In this document: positions 23,317 through 33,598 of the stretch, one piece after another
Layout of the letters: every line of letters starts with the position of its first letter
Position numbering within the stretch: position 1 is the first letter of the stretch
Source of the DNA: Coenobita brevimanus
Lineage: Eukaryota; Arthropoda; Malacostraca; Decapoda; Coenobitidae
NCBI GenBank assembly: GCA_032717465.1
Contig: CM064712.1
Span: 21,911,717 to 21,975,716 of the forward strand
Reading direction: 5' to 3'
Length of the DNA: 64,000 nt
The notes under the pieces: model-generated
Told to the model about the DNA's origin: nothing
Databases searched by the model: none
The model's input: only the letters and a program-made list of their open reading frames with translations
Position numbers and translations under genes: made by a program

Positions 23317-23897
23317 TACGGTATACTAAGTTAATTCACATGGCCAATGCTGTAATTATACTCAGTATCGGTTCAGTGTTTACTCATTAATCCAACTTTC
23401 GGGTCGCTTGTTGTACCTTCGTTTGGATGAATCCTGACAGACTAACATTAAGTGAACATTTGTATGATAGCACATTGTCTCCTCTTCCTGCTGTTAAGAT
23501 GCCATTATATGAAATTATTTACTGATTTGTCTAAAGTAGGCTATGGAAAAAAAATAATCGTAACCAGCACAACATACATTACATGGTATACCGAACTTAT
23601 AAAAGTAATGGTAGTGCACTCCGTAATTATTCTAAAGGAAATTATATACCAAGCATCATCATTATAATATTTGAGGGCTTCACTGTTACATATAAACGGC
23701 ATTACTGCAATGTTCCTGGCTTTAAAACAGATTATTACAAGAGGCTTTTCGTTTATGTGGTATCTTCTCAATGTGTGATGAACTCATTGCAAAAAAATAA
23801 AAACATCTGAAACACGTACTGGTAGGGGTAGGGTTTTACACTGTATTTAACCAGCTGTACATTTTCTTCCAACAGAACTATGAAGATGGTTGTTTCT

Positions 23898-24142
23898 TTA
23901 CTGTTCATGTTGGAGAACACTGGATTGATTTGTGTGTGGTGGTGGTAAGGCAGCATCGGCTAGGGATGGCTGCCATTGTGATGACTTGGTTTGGGGCAAC
24001 ATGGTCATGGTGGTCACCTGGTCCACCTCATAGACATAGTTCACCTTATGTGAACCACAGCAGGTCCTCCACAGCCATTGATGGAGCCTCCCGCAGCTGA
24101 GAAACGACAACCGTTTATCCACAGCCTTTGGGCTCAGAGGAC
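23898..24142 (-). CDS. SLC5-like transporter, last coding exon (cytoplasmic tail)
   Basis: The acceptor is CTGATGCCTCCAG at 24143-24144, preceded by a pyrimidine-rich run. The exon starts with 2 nt that complete the glycine codon begun at the end of the 28077-28177 exon, giving ...SLCTG then PLSPKAVDKRLSF. SLC5 proteins have the same arrangement: a TG at the end of the last membrane helix followed by a (V)DPRLLSP-like stretch. It then encodes a hydrophilic tail of about 80 residues with SLADAALPPPHTNQ and a stop at 23898-23900. No membrane segment is present. The exon call rests on phase agreement and weak tail similarity. The plus strand of part of this interval is also open (24061-24176) with consensus-like splice signals, so the assignment is good but not certain. 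Confidence 0.65.
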
Positions 24143-24429
24143 CTGGAGGCATCAGGTCAACAGTTTAGAGTCCAGGTAAGCTTTTACAGGCACTCTATTC
24201 CTGAAACTATGAAAGTAACAACTCCATATTTATCTACAAATATACTACACAATAATGTAAGCAGAGTCTTGCCAACATTAGTGTAGTTTCAGCTTAATAT
24301 TTGTACATATTATCCAACAGGTTACCGAAAAAGATTGTCATGGTATGGAACTAAGTCTGATTTATTTGGGGTGAGCTTGTGCGAACAACTGATGTATGCA
24401 AATACTGTATTAGAGTGTGCCCTTGTAAT
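24143..24429 (-). other. SLC5-like gene, last intron (3' part), nothing recognised
   Basis: AT-rich intronic sequence between the last exon and LINE C copy 2. The whole intron is 24143-28076 (3.9 kb), and the rest of it is LINE sequence described separately. Confidence 0.5.
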
Positions 24430-25000
24430 GAATATAGCCATGTAATGGAGCTAGCTCTGTGGCTAGAATGAGTGGTTGGAAGAAGTTCAGAGAGCTGTTG
24501 CCTCTCCTGACATTGAGAGGGCTGTCCCTCCGTGCTAAGGGATCTTTGTATGCGGCATGTGTTAGTAGTGTAATGCTGTATGGTTGTTACTTGGGCAGTA
24601 AAGGAAGAGGATATTCGCAGACGCACACGTACAGAAATGACAGTGATTAGGTGGATGTGCAGTGCGTCCCTGAGTGCAAGGCCTTGGGGAGCTAGATTTA
24701 CGATGTAAGAGTTGAGAGGTAGGATGGGACTGGTGTGTATCGGTGTTGTGATGAGAAACGGTAGATTGAGATTGTTTAGGCACGTGGAGAGGATGGGGGA
24801 TGATAATTGAATGCAGAAGTGAGAAGTGTTAATGCTGGGGGTAGGGAAGCAAGAGGTAGACTGAAAAAGACCTGGGATGGGGTCATTGGGTGTGACTTCA
24901 GGGATACGGGACTAAATAGGGAAGCTGCCAGAGATCGAGCAGCAAGGACAGCCGCCATAGGTGACGGAGCCAATGCATGCAAGCATGTTGGAGCCTTCAA
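24430..25000 (+). mobile_element. LINE C copy 2 (plus, RT C-terminus to 3' end)
   Basis: The plus strand reads SGWKKFRELLPLLTLRGLS, LRAKGSLYAACVSSVMLYG, a TVIRWMC-like region (24640-24660), RHVERMGDDN (24780-24810), and GRLKKTWDGV...REAARDRAARTAAI (24860-24960). It ends with GCAAGCATGTTGGAGCCTTCAAAAATG, the family's 3' end. At least three frame changes occur. It lies antisense to the SLC5 gene, in its last intron. Confidence 0.8.
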
Positions 25001-25365
25001 AAATGAAACCAATGAATCCACCAGATCTACCCTATTCAGTCTGCCTCCTTCTACTACTGGTTATATCACGGGTTAAAGCTTCCAAGGCTTCACCAACTTT
25101 TAAGTATTGAAATTAGTCTTGTGAAGTATGCAAGAACTGACTAAGAGTAGTTGTAATAGAATATCCTAATTTTTAAGTCATTGTTCTTGGCATGGAATTT
25201 AACCACTTATTTAATCTGTGGGCTTTAACAGAATATACAAAATATAAGAGCATACTTCCAGACCATGTTGAGATTTCATTAAGGTGGTATGGCCCCTCTT
25301 TTTGTGGATGCACCATTGAAATTTGAAAGTTGATTGCATTTGTGTGAAATATTTTTATGCTGTAT

Positions 25366-26124
25366 CATTGATAAAGGCTTCAGCATGCTTGCATACATCT
25401 ACCTTTGTCACCTAATGGTGGCTCTTCACGAGGCTCGATCTCTGGCAGCCTCCCTATTCAGTCCCTGATCCCTGAGGTCACACTGCATGACTTCATCCCA
25501 GGTCTTTTTCGGTCAGCCTCTTGCATCCAGTTGTCATCCTCCATCCTCTCCACATGCCCAAACAATGTCCATCTGCCCCTCATCACAGCACCAATATGCT
25601 CCAGTCCCATCCTTCCTAACTCTTCAGTCGTAAACCTAGCCCCCTCAGGCCTCACATTCAAGGACGCAATACACATCCACCTAATCATTGTCATTTCTGT
25701 ACATTTGAGCCTACGAATATCCTCATCCTATACTGTCCAGGTCTCACTACCATACAGCATTACACTCCAAACACATGCTACATACAAAGATCCCTTAGCA
25801 CAGAGGGAGAGCCCTCTCAATGTCAGGAGAGGCAACAGCTCCTTGAACTTCTTCCAACCACTCCTTACTCTCCCCACAAGGCTAGCTCCAGCCCCACCTC
25901 AAGTAAATAACTTGTTCCCTAAATAACAAGACTTCAACACACTCAAGAAACTCACCAGCAGGATCAATCCTTTCACACCTGACAATCTCTATATGCTCTC
26001 CCAGACTCACTGCACGCATGGAATCAGCATTATGCACTCACTTACCACAAATACTGCACAAGATGAAGTTAGTTCCCACACTCTTGTGGCAAACTGCCCA
26101 TGGCCACTCTCCCTCTGCTTTGAC
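25366..26124 (-). mobile_element. LINE C copy 3 (minus, RT C-terminal part)
   Basis: The family 3' end is at 25366-25420. The minus strand encodes MTMIRWMCIASLN (25694 downwards) and GHVERMEDDNW, and further 5' the complement of SGWKKF-type sequence (25850). At 26000-26110 it encodes a Cys-rich segment (a VGTNFILC-like string and neighbouring cysteines) seen in this LINE group just before the last RT motifs. Frames are broken. Confidence 0.75.
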
Positions 26125-26149
26125 AGTATGTGCATCTGATAAACTATGG

Positions 26150-27540
26150 TATATTTTATTTTTCAGATTCTAAAGTTGAATATCCACCCTATTCCGAAGA
26201 AAGGAAGTTCCTCTGACCCCTCTGATTACAGACCAATAGCTGTCACATCTACTCTTGGTAAGGTATTTGAAACTTTAATTAATATGCACATTGTTAAACA
26301 TCTTGAATCCAACAATTTAATTAGTGATAGACAATATGGTTTCTGCCACAAAAGATCCACCATTGACATACTCAGTCTCCTAATTCATACTATCCATCAA
26401 TCAACTGACCTACATGCAGAAACTCATGCAGTTGTCCTTGATATTTCTAAAGCTCTCGACTGAGTATACCACCGTTTCCTGCTGTCCAGAGTCCCTGGCT
26501 ATGGACTAATGTCTTTTCTTCCTTTGATTTCCTCATATCTCAGTGACAGGAAAATTAGGGTAAAAGTAGATGATGTATATTCCAAAACCACTCAGTTAAC
26601 GCCGGCGTGCCGCAGGGATCAGTTCTGTCACCAACCCTGTTCCTGGTTCATATTAATGATCTCTTATCTGTCACCCACAATCCCATCCATTCATATGCAG
26701 ATGACTCAACACTACATAGTTCATTCACACTCAGGCACCCATTTACAAAGTCTAATATCTCTACCTCTTAACTCAGTACAGCCATTTCCTTAAATCAAGA
26801 CCTATCTATGATCAGTGAATGGAGACAAACAACTTTGTCTCATTTAATGCTAGTAAAATTAAATATATACAATTTACTAACAGACAGATATTGCCAGATT
26901 CGTATATTACCTTCAGTGCTACTAATATTCCCATCTCCAAAGGTATTAAAATTCTCGGCATCTCGCTTAACAATGCCCTCAGCTGAACCTCTCATGTTAG
27001 ATCACTTGCTAAAACCGCCTCAAAGAACCTTGGATTATTGTACAGCGTCCATAACTTCTACACTGACGAGCAGTTAGCTATAATTTATAAGAGCCATGTG
27101 CACTCACAGCTTGAATATTGTTCACCCTTGTGGAATGGATGTGGAGAGATTGCATTAAAACAACTACACAAATTCAGAACAAAGCTGTTAGAATTATTAA
27201 CAACCCTGCCATTACATATAAACTACCTCCCCTGCAAGTAAGAACGAATGTTGCCTCCCTTGCATTATTTTACAGATACTTTTATGGCAAATGCTCAGAC
27301 GAAATTGCGTCCATTGTGCCACCTCTTCATGCCTTCCCTCTTGCTACAAGGGCATCTGGTAGCACTCATGACTGGAATGTCACTCAGCCATATTGCAGAA
27401 CTTCTGCCTATCAGAATTCTTTCATTCCCCGAACTGCATCTCTTTGGAACTTGCTTCCCCAGAGTTGTTTCCCTCTGAAGTTCTACCTACTGTACAGCTG
27501 TTCAAGTCTAACTGTTACAGATATTTTATGAACAGAGGAC
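26150..27540 (+). mobile_element. Jockey/CR1-type LINE, RT ORF (5'-truncated, broken)
   Basis: Plus-strand fragments in order are: HPIPKKGSSSDPSDYRPIA and DRQYGFCHKRSTIDILSLL (26190-26390), VVLDISKALD (motif A, 26430-26460, followed by a stop), a GVPQGSVLSPTLF-type motif split over frames (about 26600-26640), HSYADDST (catalytic, 26690-26710, out of frame), SHVHSQLEYCSPLWNGCG (27090-27150), LFYRYFYGKCSDEI (27265-27310) and SLWNLLPQSCF (27440-27475). The order and motifs are those of Jockey/CR1-type elements. The copy starts abruptly near 26150, so it is 5'-truncated. It lies in the last SLC5 intron, antisense to the gene. Confidence 0.85.
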
Positions 27541-28076
27541 ACCAGTAATCTGGAGTATGGATTATTTTTTTTTTAGTTCATTTGTTTTTTCTTCCTCTGT
27601 TTGTTATTTAAAAAAAAAATATGTTATGAAAAAGTAGTGTTGGGTCTGTATAGAGGAGCAATGACACTCCTCTGTTCAGAACATTAAAATGTTCTCTGGA
27701 ACTCGATTAGATTTATGGTCTTGCCATTCTATTCACCTTTCACAACATACCTGTACTTCATGAGAACAGTAGGTGACAGAACAGGAATTACTCGCTGGTG
27801 CATTGCAACTCAGCCATACTAGCACTGCCATTCCAATCTGCTGCTGCATCACCACTTGTTCCTACCAATGCTACCAGCCCTGACTGCACTGATAAACAGT
27901 ACCACCATCTGCCACTACTGGTGCTAGTCGGTGTACCGCCATCCAGTTTGTCAGTGCTACCAGAGCTAACTGTTGGTGTGCCATCACTATATTACTAGTG
28001 CTAACTGTTGGTGTGGACTTATCCTCACCCAGGCCAACCAGTGCTAAGTGGACACTACAACGGCAAGACAGCTCAC
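27541..28076. other. SLC5-like intron sequence, nothing recognised
   Basis: AT-rich with T-run and A-run remnants at 27560-27620 that may be the LINE tail. A CACTGATAAACAGTACCACC-type region at 27800-28010 repeats the word CTACCAGTGCTA and relatives, but shows no clear unit. Confidence 0.4.
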
Positions 28077-28177
28077 CAGTACAGAGGGATATGAGGTTGC
28101 TGACGATGAGGGTCATGATGATGCCAGTGATACCGAAGTAGCAGTACGAGACATCATACATGGTCCTGCCCGCACTC
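28077..28177 (-). CDS. SLC5-like transporter, exon coding the last membrane helix
   Basis: The 101-nt exon has acceptor CCAGCAG (28178-28184) and donor G/GTGAGC (28076-28071). The reading is SAGRTMYDVSYCYFGITG followed by IIMTLIVSNLISLCT. SLC5A8 has the same layout just before its C-terminal tail: a YSLSYLYF-like start and a hydrophobic helix ending in VSLSTG. It enters in the phase left by the 36821-37068 exon (2+1) and leaves 1 nt for the tail exon. The hydrophobic run of about 22 residues is a clear transmembrane segment. Confidence 0.85.
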
Positions 28178-28280
28178 CTGCTGGCACCATACCACACACC
28201 CTCAAACATTTGCTTATGTAAAGAAATAAACTCACTGAATCATTACCAGTGAATAAGAAAAAACGCTGTAGTCATGTCCA

Positions 28281-28283
<3 letters not shown>

Positions 28284-28322
<39 letters not shown>
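28284..28322. repeat. Poly(A) tract
   Basis: About 38 A residues in the intron just upstream of the 28077-28177 exon (poly(T) on the transcribed strand). No adjacent retroelement body was recognised. Confidence 0.9.
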
Positions 28323-28324
<2 letters not shown>

Positions 28325-28555
28325 AATGAAGAAGTAATGGAACTGAGTGCAAAAATTATTGTGATATGTCTGTTCATTGTTGTTGGAAAGTTGATATGGA
28401 AGAATTATCGTGGAATACGTGGGGCAGTATATCAACACACCCGCTGATTGATGAACAGGATGGCTTCACTAGTGGTTGGGGATTTATTTGATCAAATTCC
28501 TGTATGGAACAACGGAAACTGCTTGTGAAAAGAAATGTTAGATGTTTATGCTAGA

Positions 28556-28682
28556 TATCGTTTATATACAGTAAGCTCCAACATGCTTGCCTGCATCGGT
28601 CTTAGTCACCTAATGGCAGCCCTCTACGCTGCTCGATATCTGGCAGCCTCCCTATTTAGTCCATTTTCCCTGAGGATTTGGA
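28556..28682 (-). mobile_element. LINE C copy 4 (short 3' fragment)
   Basis: It starts CGTTTATATACAGTAAGCTCCAACATGCTTGC-like and continues with CACCTAATGGCAGCCCTCTACGCTG and CTGGCAGCCTCCCTATTTAGTCC, the 3' end of LINE C; it stops at CCTGAGG near 28676. Confidence 0.75.
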
Positions 28683-28812
28683 AAAAGCATATACCAAGGT
28701 AACCAGAGGGGTATATGGAAGGTTTTGTGTATGTATAGTATGGACAGAAAGCAATTGATTGCTGTTAAGAGTTTTTATAATGATAGTCAGGCTTGTATAA
28801 GGGTGTCTTAAG

Positions 28813-31274
28813 TCTATCTATTGCCAGACGCCTTAATCCCGTAAGGGGTGGCCACAAACAAATCGCCTCCATGTCGCCCTATCCCCCGCCATTTCACTGC
28901 CCCGCTCCCTGCTCACACGGCCCTCTCTCATACACCTCTCCACTCCAGCCCTCCATCTCATCCTTGGCCTCCTCCTCCCTCTCCCCCCCTCCACCTCACT
29001 CACATACATTCTTCTCGTCAGTCTCTTATTCCATCCTCTCCACATGGCCAAACCACCTCAATGTTTCTCCTAACACTTCCTATCACATCCACATCCACAT
29101 CACAACGTTCCTTCACATTCTCATTTGTCAGTCTGTCTCTCCACATGACTCCACATGCTCCTCTCAGATAACTCATTTCCACTGCTCTCACGCTTGACTT
29201 CTGCCTCTCCACCAAGGTCCAAGCTTCACTTCCATACGTTAGAGTTGGTATCACAATAGTGTCACGTAGTAATTTTTTCACTTCCATGTTCACTTCCTTG
29301 TTTCTTATCACTGCTTTCAAGGAACCAGCAACCTTTCTTCCCTGTTGTACCCTTTCAAGCGCTTTACCCTCCAAACTTCCATCCTTACTCATCACACTAC
29401 CCAAGTACTTAAATACACTCACATTTTCCATTTCCTCCTCATCCAGCTTCACTGTACATTCACTGACTTCACTTCTCTCGAAGACCCTAACTTTACTCTT
29501 CCCTACATTCACCTTTAGATTCCGTTTCTTACACACTCTCCCAAACTCATCCACCAAGCCTTGCAGCTCCCCTTCGTCTTCACTTAACAGAGTATCATCT
29601 CCAAACAACAGTACAGGGAGTTTCCAAACACTGCCCTCATTAGGGCCACTCCAAAATCCTCTGCCCTACCTTGTATCTCTTTTATAACTTCATCCATATA
29701 CAGATTGAACAACCATGGAGACATGACACATCCCTGCTTCAATCCACCCTTCAAGTAGAAAAATTCACTGAGTTCACTATCCACACGCACGGCTTCCTTA
29801 GCACTCTCATACATACTCTTCACAGCATTCAACAACTTCCCATCTACTCCATATATTCTTAATACTTTCCACAATCCTTGTCTAGCCACCCTGTCATATG
29901 CTTTCTCCAAATCCATGAAGGCCGCATACAACTTCTTTCCCTTCTCTAGAAACTATTCCACTAAAGATCTAAGAATGAATATCTGATCTGCACAACCTGT
30001 GCCCTTCCTAAAGCCTCCCTGTTCTTCTCCAACTAATTCCTCTGTTATTTTCCTAACTCTGTCAATAAGTATCCTACCATACACTTTTCCTATTACACTA
30101 AGAAGACAAATGCCCCTATGATTATCACACACTTCTTTTTCCCCTTTTGGTTAGTTCAAGGGAATAATTATACCTGACTTCCAATCCTCCGGGACTCTAC
30201 CCTCCTCCCAGGCCAATCTGCACATCTTCCACATCCATTCTACAACTCTCTCACCCCCATGCTTGAGCATTTCACCACACACTCTATCAATTCCTGGGGC
30301 TTTCCCTACTTTGACTTCTTCATTGCTTCCACTACTTCCATCCTGCTGATTTCTTCCTCTCTTCTCACATCCCTCCTTCTGCCAGCCCCAGCCACTTATA
30401 CTCGCGTTACTTTTATTGTCCATGTTCAACAATTCCTTAAAGTGTTCTCTCCATCTGCTCTCTTTTTCTCCCTTCTGCACTAGTAACCTACCATTTTCAC
30501 TTTTCACTCCCCGACTGACTTTGCTGCCACCCTGTCTAACTCTACCTCTTTCCAGAACATTTTCTTACTTTCCCTCCACTTTACACTCAAATTCCTTCCA
30601 AATTCCTCATCCACTTTCTTCTTACTCTCTCTCTTGTGAATCTTTTCACCCCTCTCTTCCTCTTCACATATAGTCTCTCTTCCGTCTCTCAACTTCTTCC
30701 ACGCCCTGTTTCTCATCCACTCACTATAAGCTTCCTTCTCTTGCGCCACAGCCCGTCTCACCTGTCCATTCCACCATGCTGTTCCTTGCACCACTTTTTG
30801 TCTTCTCTTCACCCCACACACCACCTCACATGTTGCACAGATTTCTTCTGTGAATATCTTGCACAAACTTTCCACATCCCCCATCTGCTCCAATCCATAG
30901 TTACCCAATTGCTCCTCCACTTCTCTTTTATATTCTACCTTTTTCTCATCCTCTTGTAACCTTTCCACTCTCTTTGCATATACTACTTCCTTCTGTCCTT
31001 CCTTTCTTCTATTTCTCCATTTCACTTGGACCATGATTTTCACCACCACCAAGTGGTGGTCAGAAAGTCCACTCCCCCAGCCTCTATATACTCTTGCATC
31101 CATTACACACCTTCGCATCCTTTCATCCACACACACATACTCAGTCATTGCCGTCTGTTCATTTAGTTCATCACCCACCCTTCTCAACACTCGCCATGTA
31201 TACATATGAATCATTTTGTACTTGAAGAGGTTACCAACCCCTTCCCGGCACAAATGTCCACTAAAGCACTGCCA
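28813..31274 (-). mobile_element. LINE A copy 4 (minus, 2.46 kb, 8-bp TSD)
   Basis: Flanked by GTCTTAAG at 28805-28812 and 31275-31282. The 5' end is truncated inside the endonuclease domain: the first piece (31253-30504) contains GLSDHHLVVVKI followed by the linker (AWWNGQVRRAVAQEKEAYSEW). The RT follows in pieces: VGKAPGIDRVCGEMLKHGG (30440-30330), YAAFMDLEKAYDRVARQGLW (29930-29870), GLKQGCVMSPWLFNLY, then FGDDTLLSED (near 29600; FADD expected). The longest C-terminal piece is 29608-29018. Four or more frame breaks make it inactive. It sits in an SLC5 intron in the sense orientation of the gene. Confidence 0.92.
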
Positions 31275-31319
31275 GTCTTAAGAGTGTGATTTAATATAAG
31301 TGTTAGAGTGAGATAAGTA

Positions 31320-32346
31320 CGAGGTCTGTTCAGAAAGTTTTTTTTTTTTTATGTGACCGACTCTGGGCATAGGCTTCACAGCCTACTTTCAAGGCCCAGT
31401 AGTCCTCCTCCATACCATACACCTCTACATGTCACCTAAGACTCTAAAAAATTGGATAGGTAACATGCTGAGCTAGGACATTATTCACCCACAAAGTAGG
31501 ACCCTTCAGACTTGACACACGTACCCCAGCATTCTTTCCACTCCCTGAAACATTTTCATAGTCGGATTATCTCCTGCAGGTGCTTCGTCGCATTCATCAT
31601 GATATCTTCTCACGTCTCAAATCAAGAACCCTTCAGCGCAGTTTTGAGCTCTAGGAGTAACCAAAAGTCACACGGAACCAGGTCTGGCGAGTAGGAAGCC
31701 TGCCGGGCCTGCGGGATGTTGTGCTTTGCTAAAAATTCCTGAATCAGTTGAGAAGAATGAGCAGGGGTGTTGTTATGTTGCAGCTTCCAACTTGCTGCTT
31801 TCCACAGGTCTGCTCTCTTCCGCCGAACTGCATCACGGAGACATCAGAAAACGTCGAGGTAGTAATGTTTGTTTACAGTCTGACCCTCTGGTGTGTATTT
31901 GTGATGCACATCATGGTTGTCGAAAAAAAAAATGTCAACATGCGTGTTCATTTCACCTTGCTGTGGACCTGTCGTGCTTTTTTTGGCCGAGGCAACCCTG
32001 CATACTTTCACTGGGACGACAGTGCTTTGGTTTCTGGATTGTACTCGTACACCCAAGTCTCATCTCCAGTGATAACAATCTTCAGAAGGTCTGGATCACG
32101 ATTTGCACACTCCAACATGTGTTGAGCAATGTTCATCCGACAGAAGAGATCATTACGAACGCGATGATTCACCTGTAGGAGATACTGAAAACCGACTTTG
32201 AAAATTGTTTCACCCAGTGGAAAGAACGGGCTACGTGTGTCAAGTCAGAAGCTAACTACTTTTAGGGGGATTAGTGTCGTAGCTCAACAGGTTAGCTATT
32301 TATTTTTTTTAGAGCCAAAGGTCGGATACTTTCTGAACAGACCTCG
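31320..32346 (-). mobile_element. mariner-family transposon, rearranged (two 3' ends inverted)
   Basis: Ends are inverted copies of CGAGGTCTGTTCAGAAAGT (left 31320-31338; right, complement, 32328-32346, one or two mismatches), each next to TA (31318-31319, 32347-32348). Minus-strand pieces of a mariner transposase: ITGDETWVYEYNPETKALSS near 32070, FFDNHDVHHKYTPEGQTVN near 31910, NTPAHSSQLIQEFLAKHNI near 31770 and YSPDLVPCDFWL near 31690 (third catalytic Asp), then CWGTCVKSEGSYF near 31500. The right end does not carry the expected N-terminus. On the plus strand at 32180-32262 it carries a second C-terminus, DFENCFTQWKERATCVKSE. The element is therefore a chimera. A SINE-1 fragment sits in the left end. 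Confidence 0.85.
31340..31436 (-). repeat. SINE-1 fragment (3' part) inside the mariner element
   Basis: A T-run (31340-31350), then ATGTGACCGACTCTGGGCATAGG and AGGCCCAGTAGTCCTCCTCC, as at 13961-14040. It stops at ACATGTCACC, so only the last ~90 bp of the SINE are present. Confidence 0.8.
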
Positions 32347-32429
32347 TATGTGTAACATACTCATGGCTGTTCAATATACATTCCACATACGTGTATGAAT
32401 GGGTTTATTAGAGATAAAAAAAAGGTCAA

Positions 32430-33200
32430 GCTATTGAGAGAGGGATGAGGCCAGTAACGAGTGGTGAAGGGTGGATTATCTCAAACATGGTGTGGGCAGA
32501 TGATGCTGTGTTAAATGCCGAACAAGAGATTTGAAGATTGGTGCAGACTGTTGTGAATATTTGTGAGCATCGTGATCTGAAAGCATATGTAAATGAGAGC
32601 AAAGTGATGGTTGCTGAGGGAGAAGTTGACTCCCAGTGTGATGAGATACTTGAATTGGTGACAGAAATTCAGTACAGAGGTGGTATAGTGGAGAGTGGTA
32701 AATGTGCAAAGGAAGGGAAAAGTGGAGTCTCACAGGAAAAGAAGGTAGCAGTTGCTATGAAGATTCTGATGTGAAACAGGTCCAAGTATATTGGCTATGC
32801 ATGAGGACTACATACAGAAGTTTCAGTGCCCACAGTAACATTTGAGTATGACATTGGTGTGAAATGAAAAACTTAGAGTAAGTACAGTAGAAATGTAGTT
32901 TTGGGGGAATGAGTGTGGAATGTGGATGGGATGAGAAATATTGTGTGAGTCATGAAAGATGTGGAGTGAGGAAGTCTATGGACAGTAGAGTGTGTCTTTA
33001 GATGGTAGGGTAATTTGAAGAGGATGGATGTAAACACTGTAGTCCAGCGAAAAGGGTATATCTGTTTAAACATGAAGGTTGGAAGAGGTATGGAAGACCA
33101 AGAAAGTGGACAGATATGGTGAAGGAGTGTGTGAGAAAAAGAGGCATGAAGGTTGATAAGGCTAGGAAACTGTCAGTGGATCAAACTGCTTGAAAGAATT
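32430..33200 (+). mobile_element. Unassigned LINE reverse-transcriptase relic
   Basis: Plus-strand reading gives MVWADDAVLNAEQEI near 32490 (ADD catalytic motif), then LKAYVNESKVMVAEGE near 32590. At 33085-33200 it gives YGRPRKWTDMVKECVRKRG followed by SVDQTA, an RT C-terminal end like those of the other RTE-type LINEs. The sequence between is badly decayed. The family differs from A, B, C and E. Confidence 0.6.
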
Positions 33201-33589
33201 TTGTACTAAAGTATGACGTGGTTTGGCACCTCTGTTTTTATCACGTGCTTGACAGTCATCAGAGTGGTTCTCGCTGATCAATAAGGTGAAGTGCATAAGT
33301 GTGGTAAGTTATACTTGTGATGTGGAGTCAGGATTCCAGGAGTTTGAATGGTGAGTGAATAAGAATGTGGTTCATTTAACTAGGCATGCTGTTGATCAGT
33401 TCTCCTTCTGCCATTTTTCTTTTTTGCCCTCTGGCCCTGTCTCACTGAAACCTTCGTTGGGAAAAAAATGTTGGGATGATGATAATGAAAATGATGAAGC
33501 TCAAGAAAACTCAAAGGTAAAGCAAGAGAGGGTAACATCCTCTCTTACGCTACTTTTTACCAAAAAAATAATTTCATGAGTAATTCTCT
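33201..33589. other. SLC5-like intron sequence, nothing recognised
   Basis: No repeat or coding feature was identified. The last bases (33590-33598) form the left target duplication of LINE A copy 5. Confidence 0.4.
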
Positions 33590-33598
33590 TTTCATGTT

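Noticed and set aside
24061..24176. Plus-strand exon bounded by CCACAG and CCAG/GTAAGC
   Set aside because: Open and with plausible splice signals, but no protein similarity; the minus-strand SLC5 tail exon fits the phase and family pattern better.
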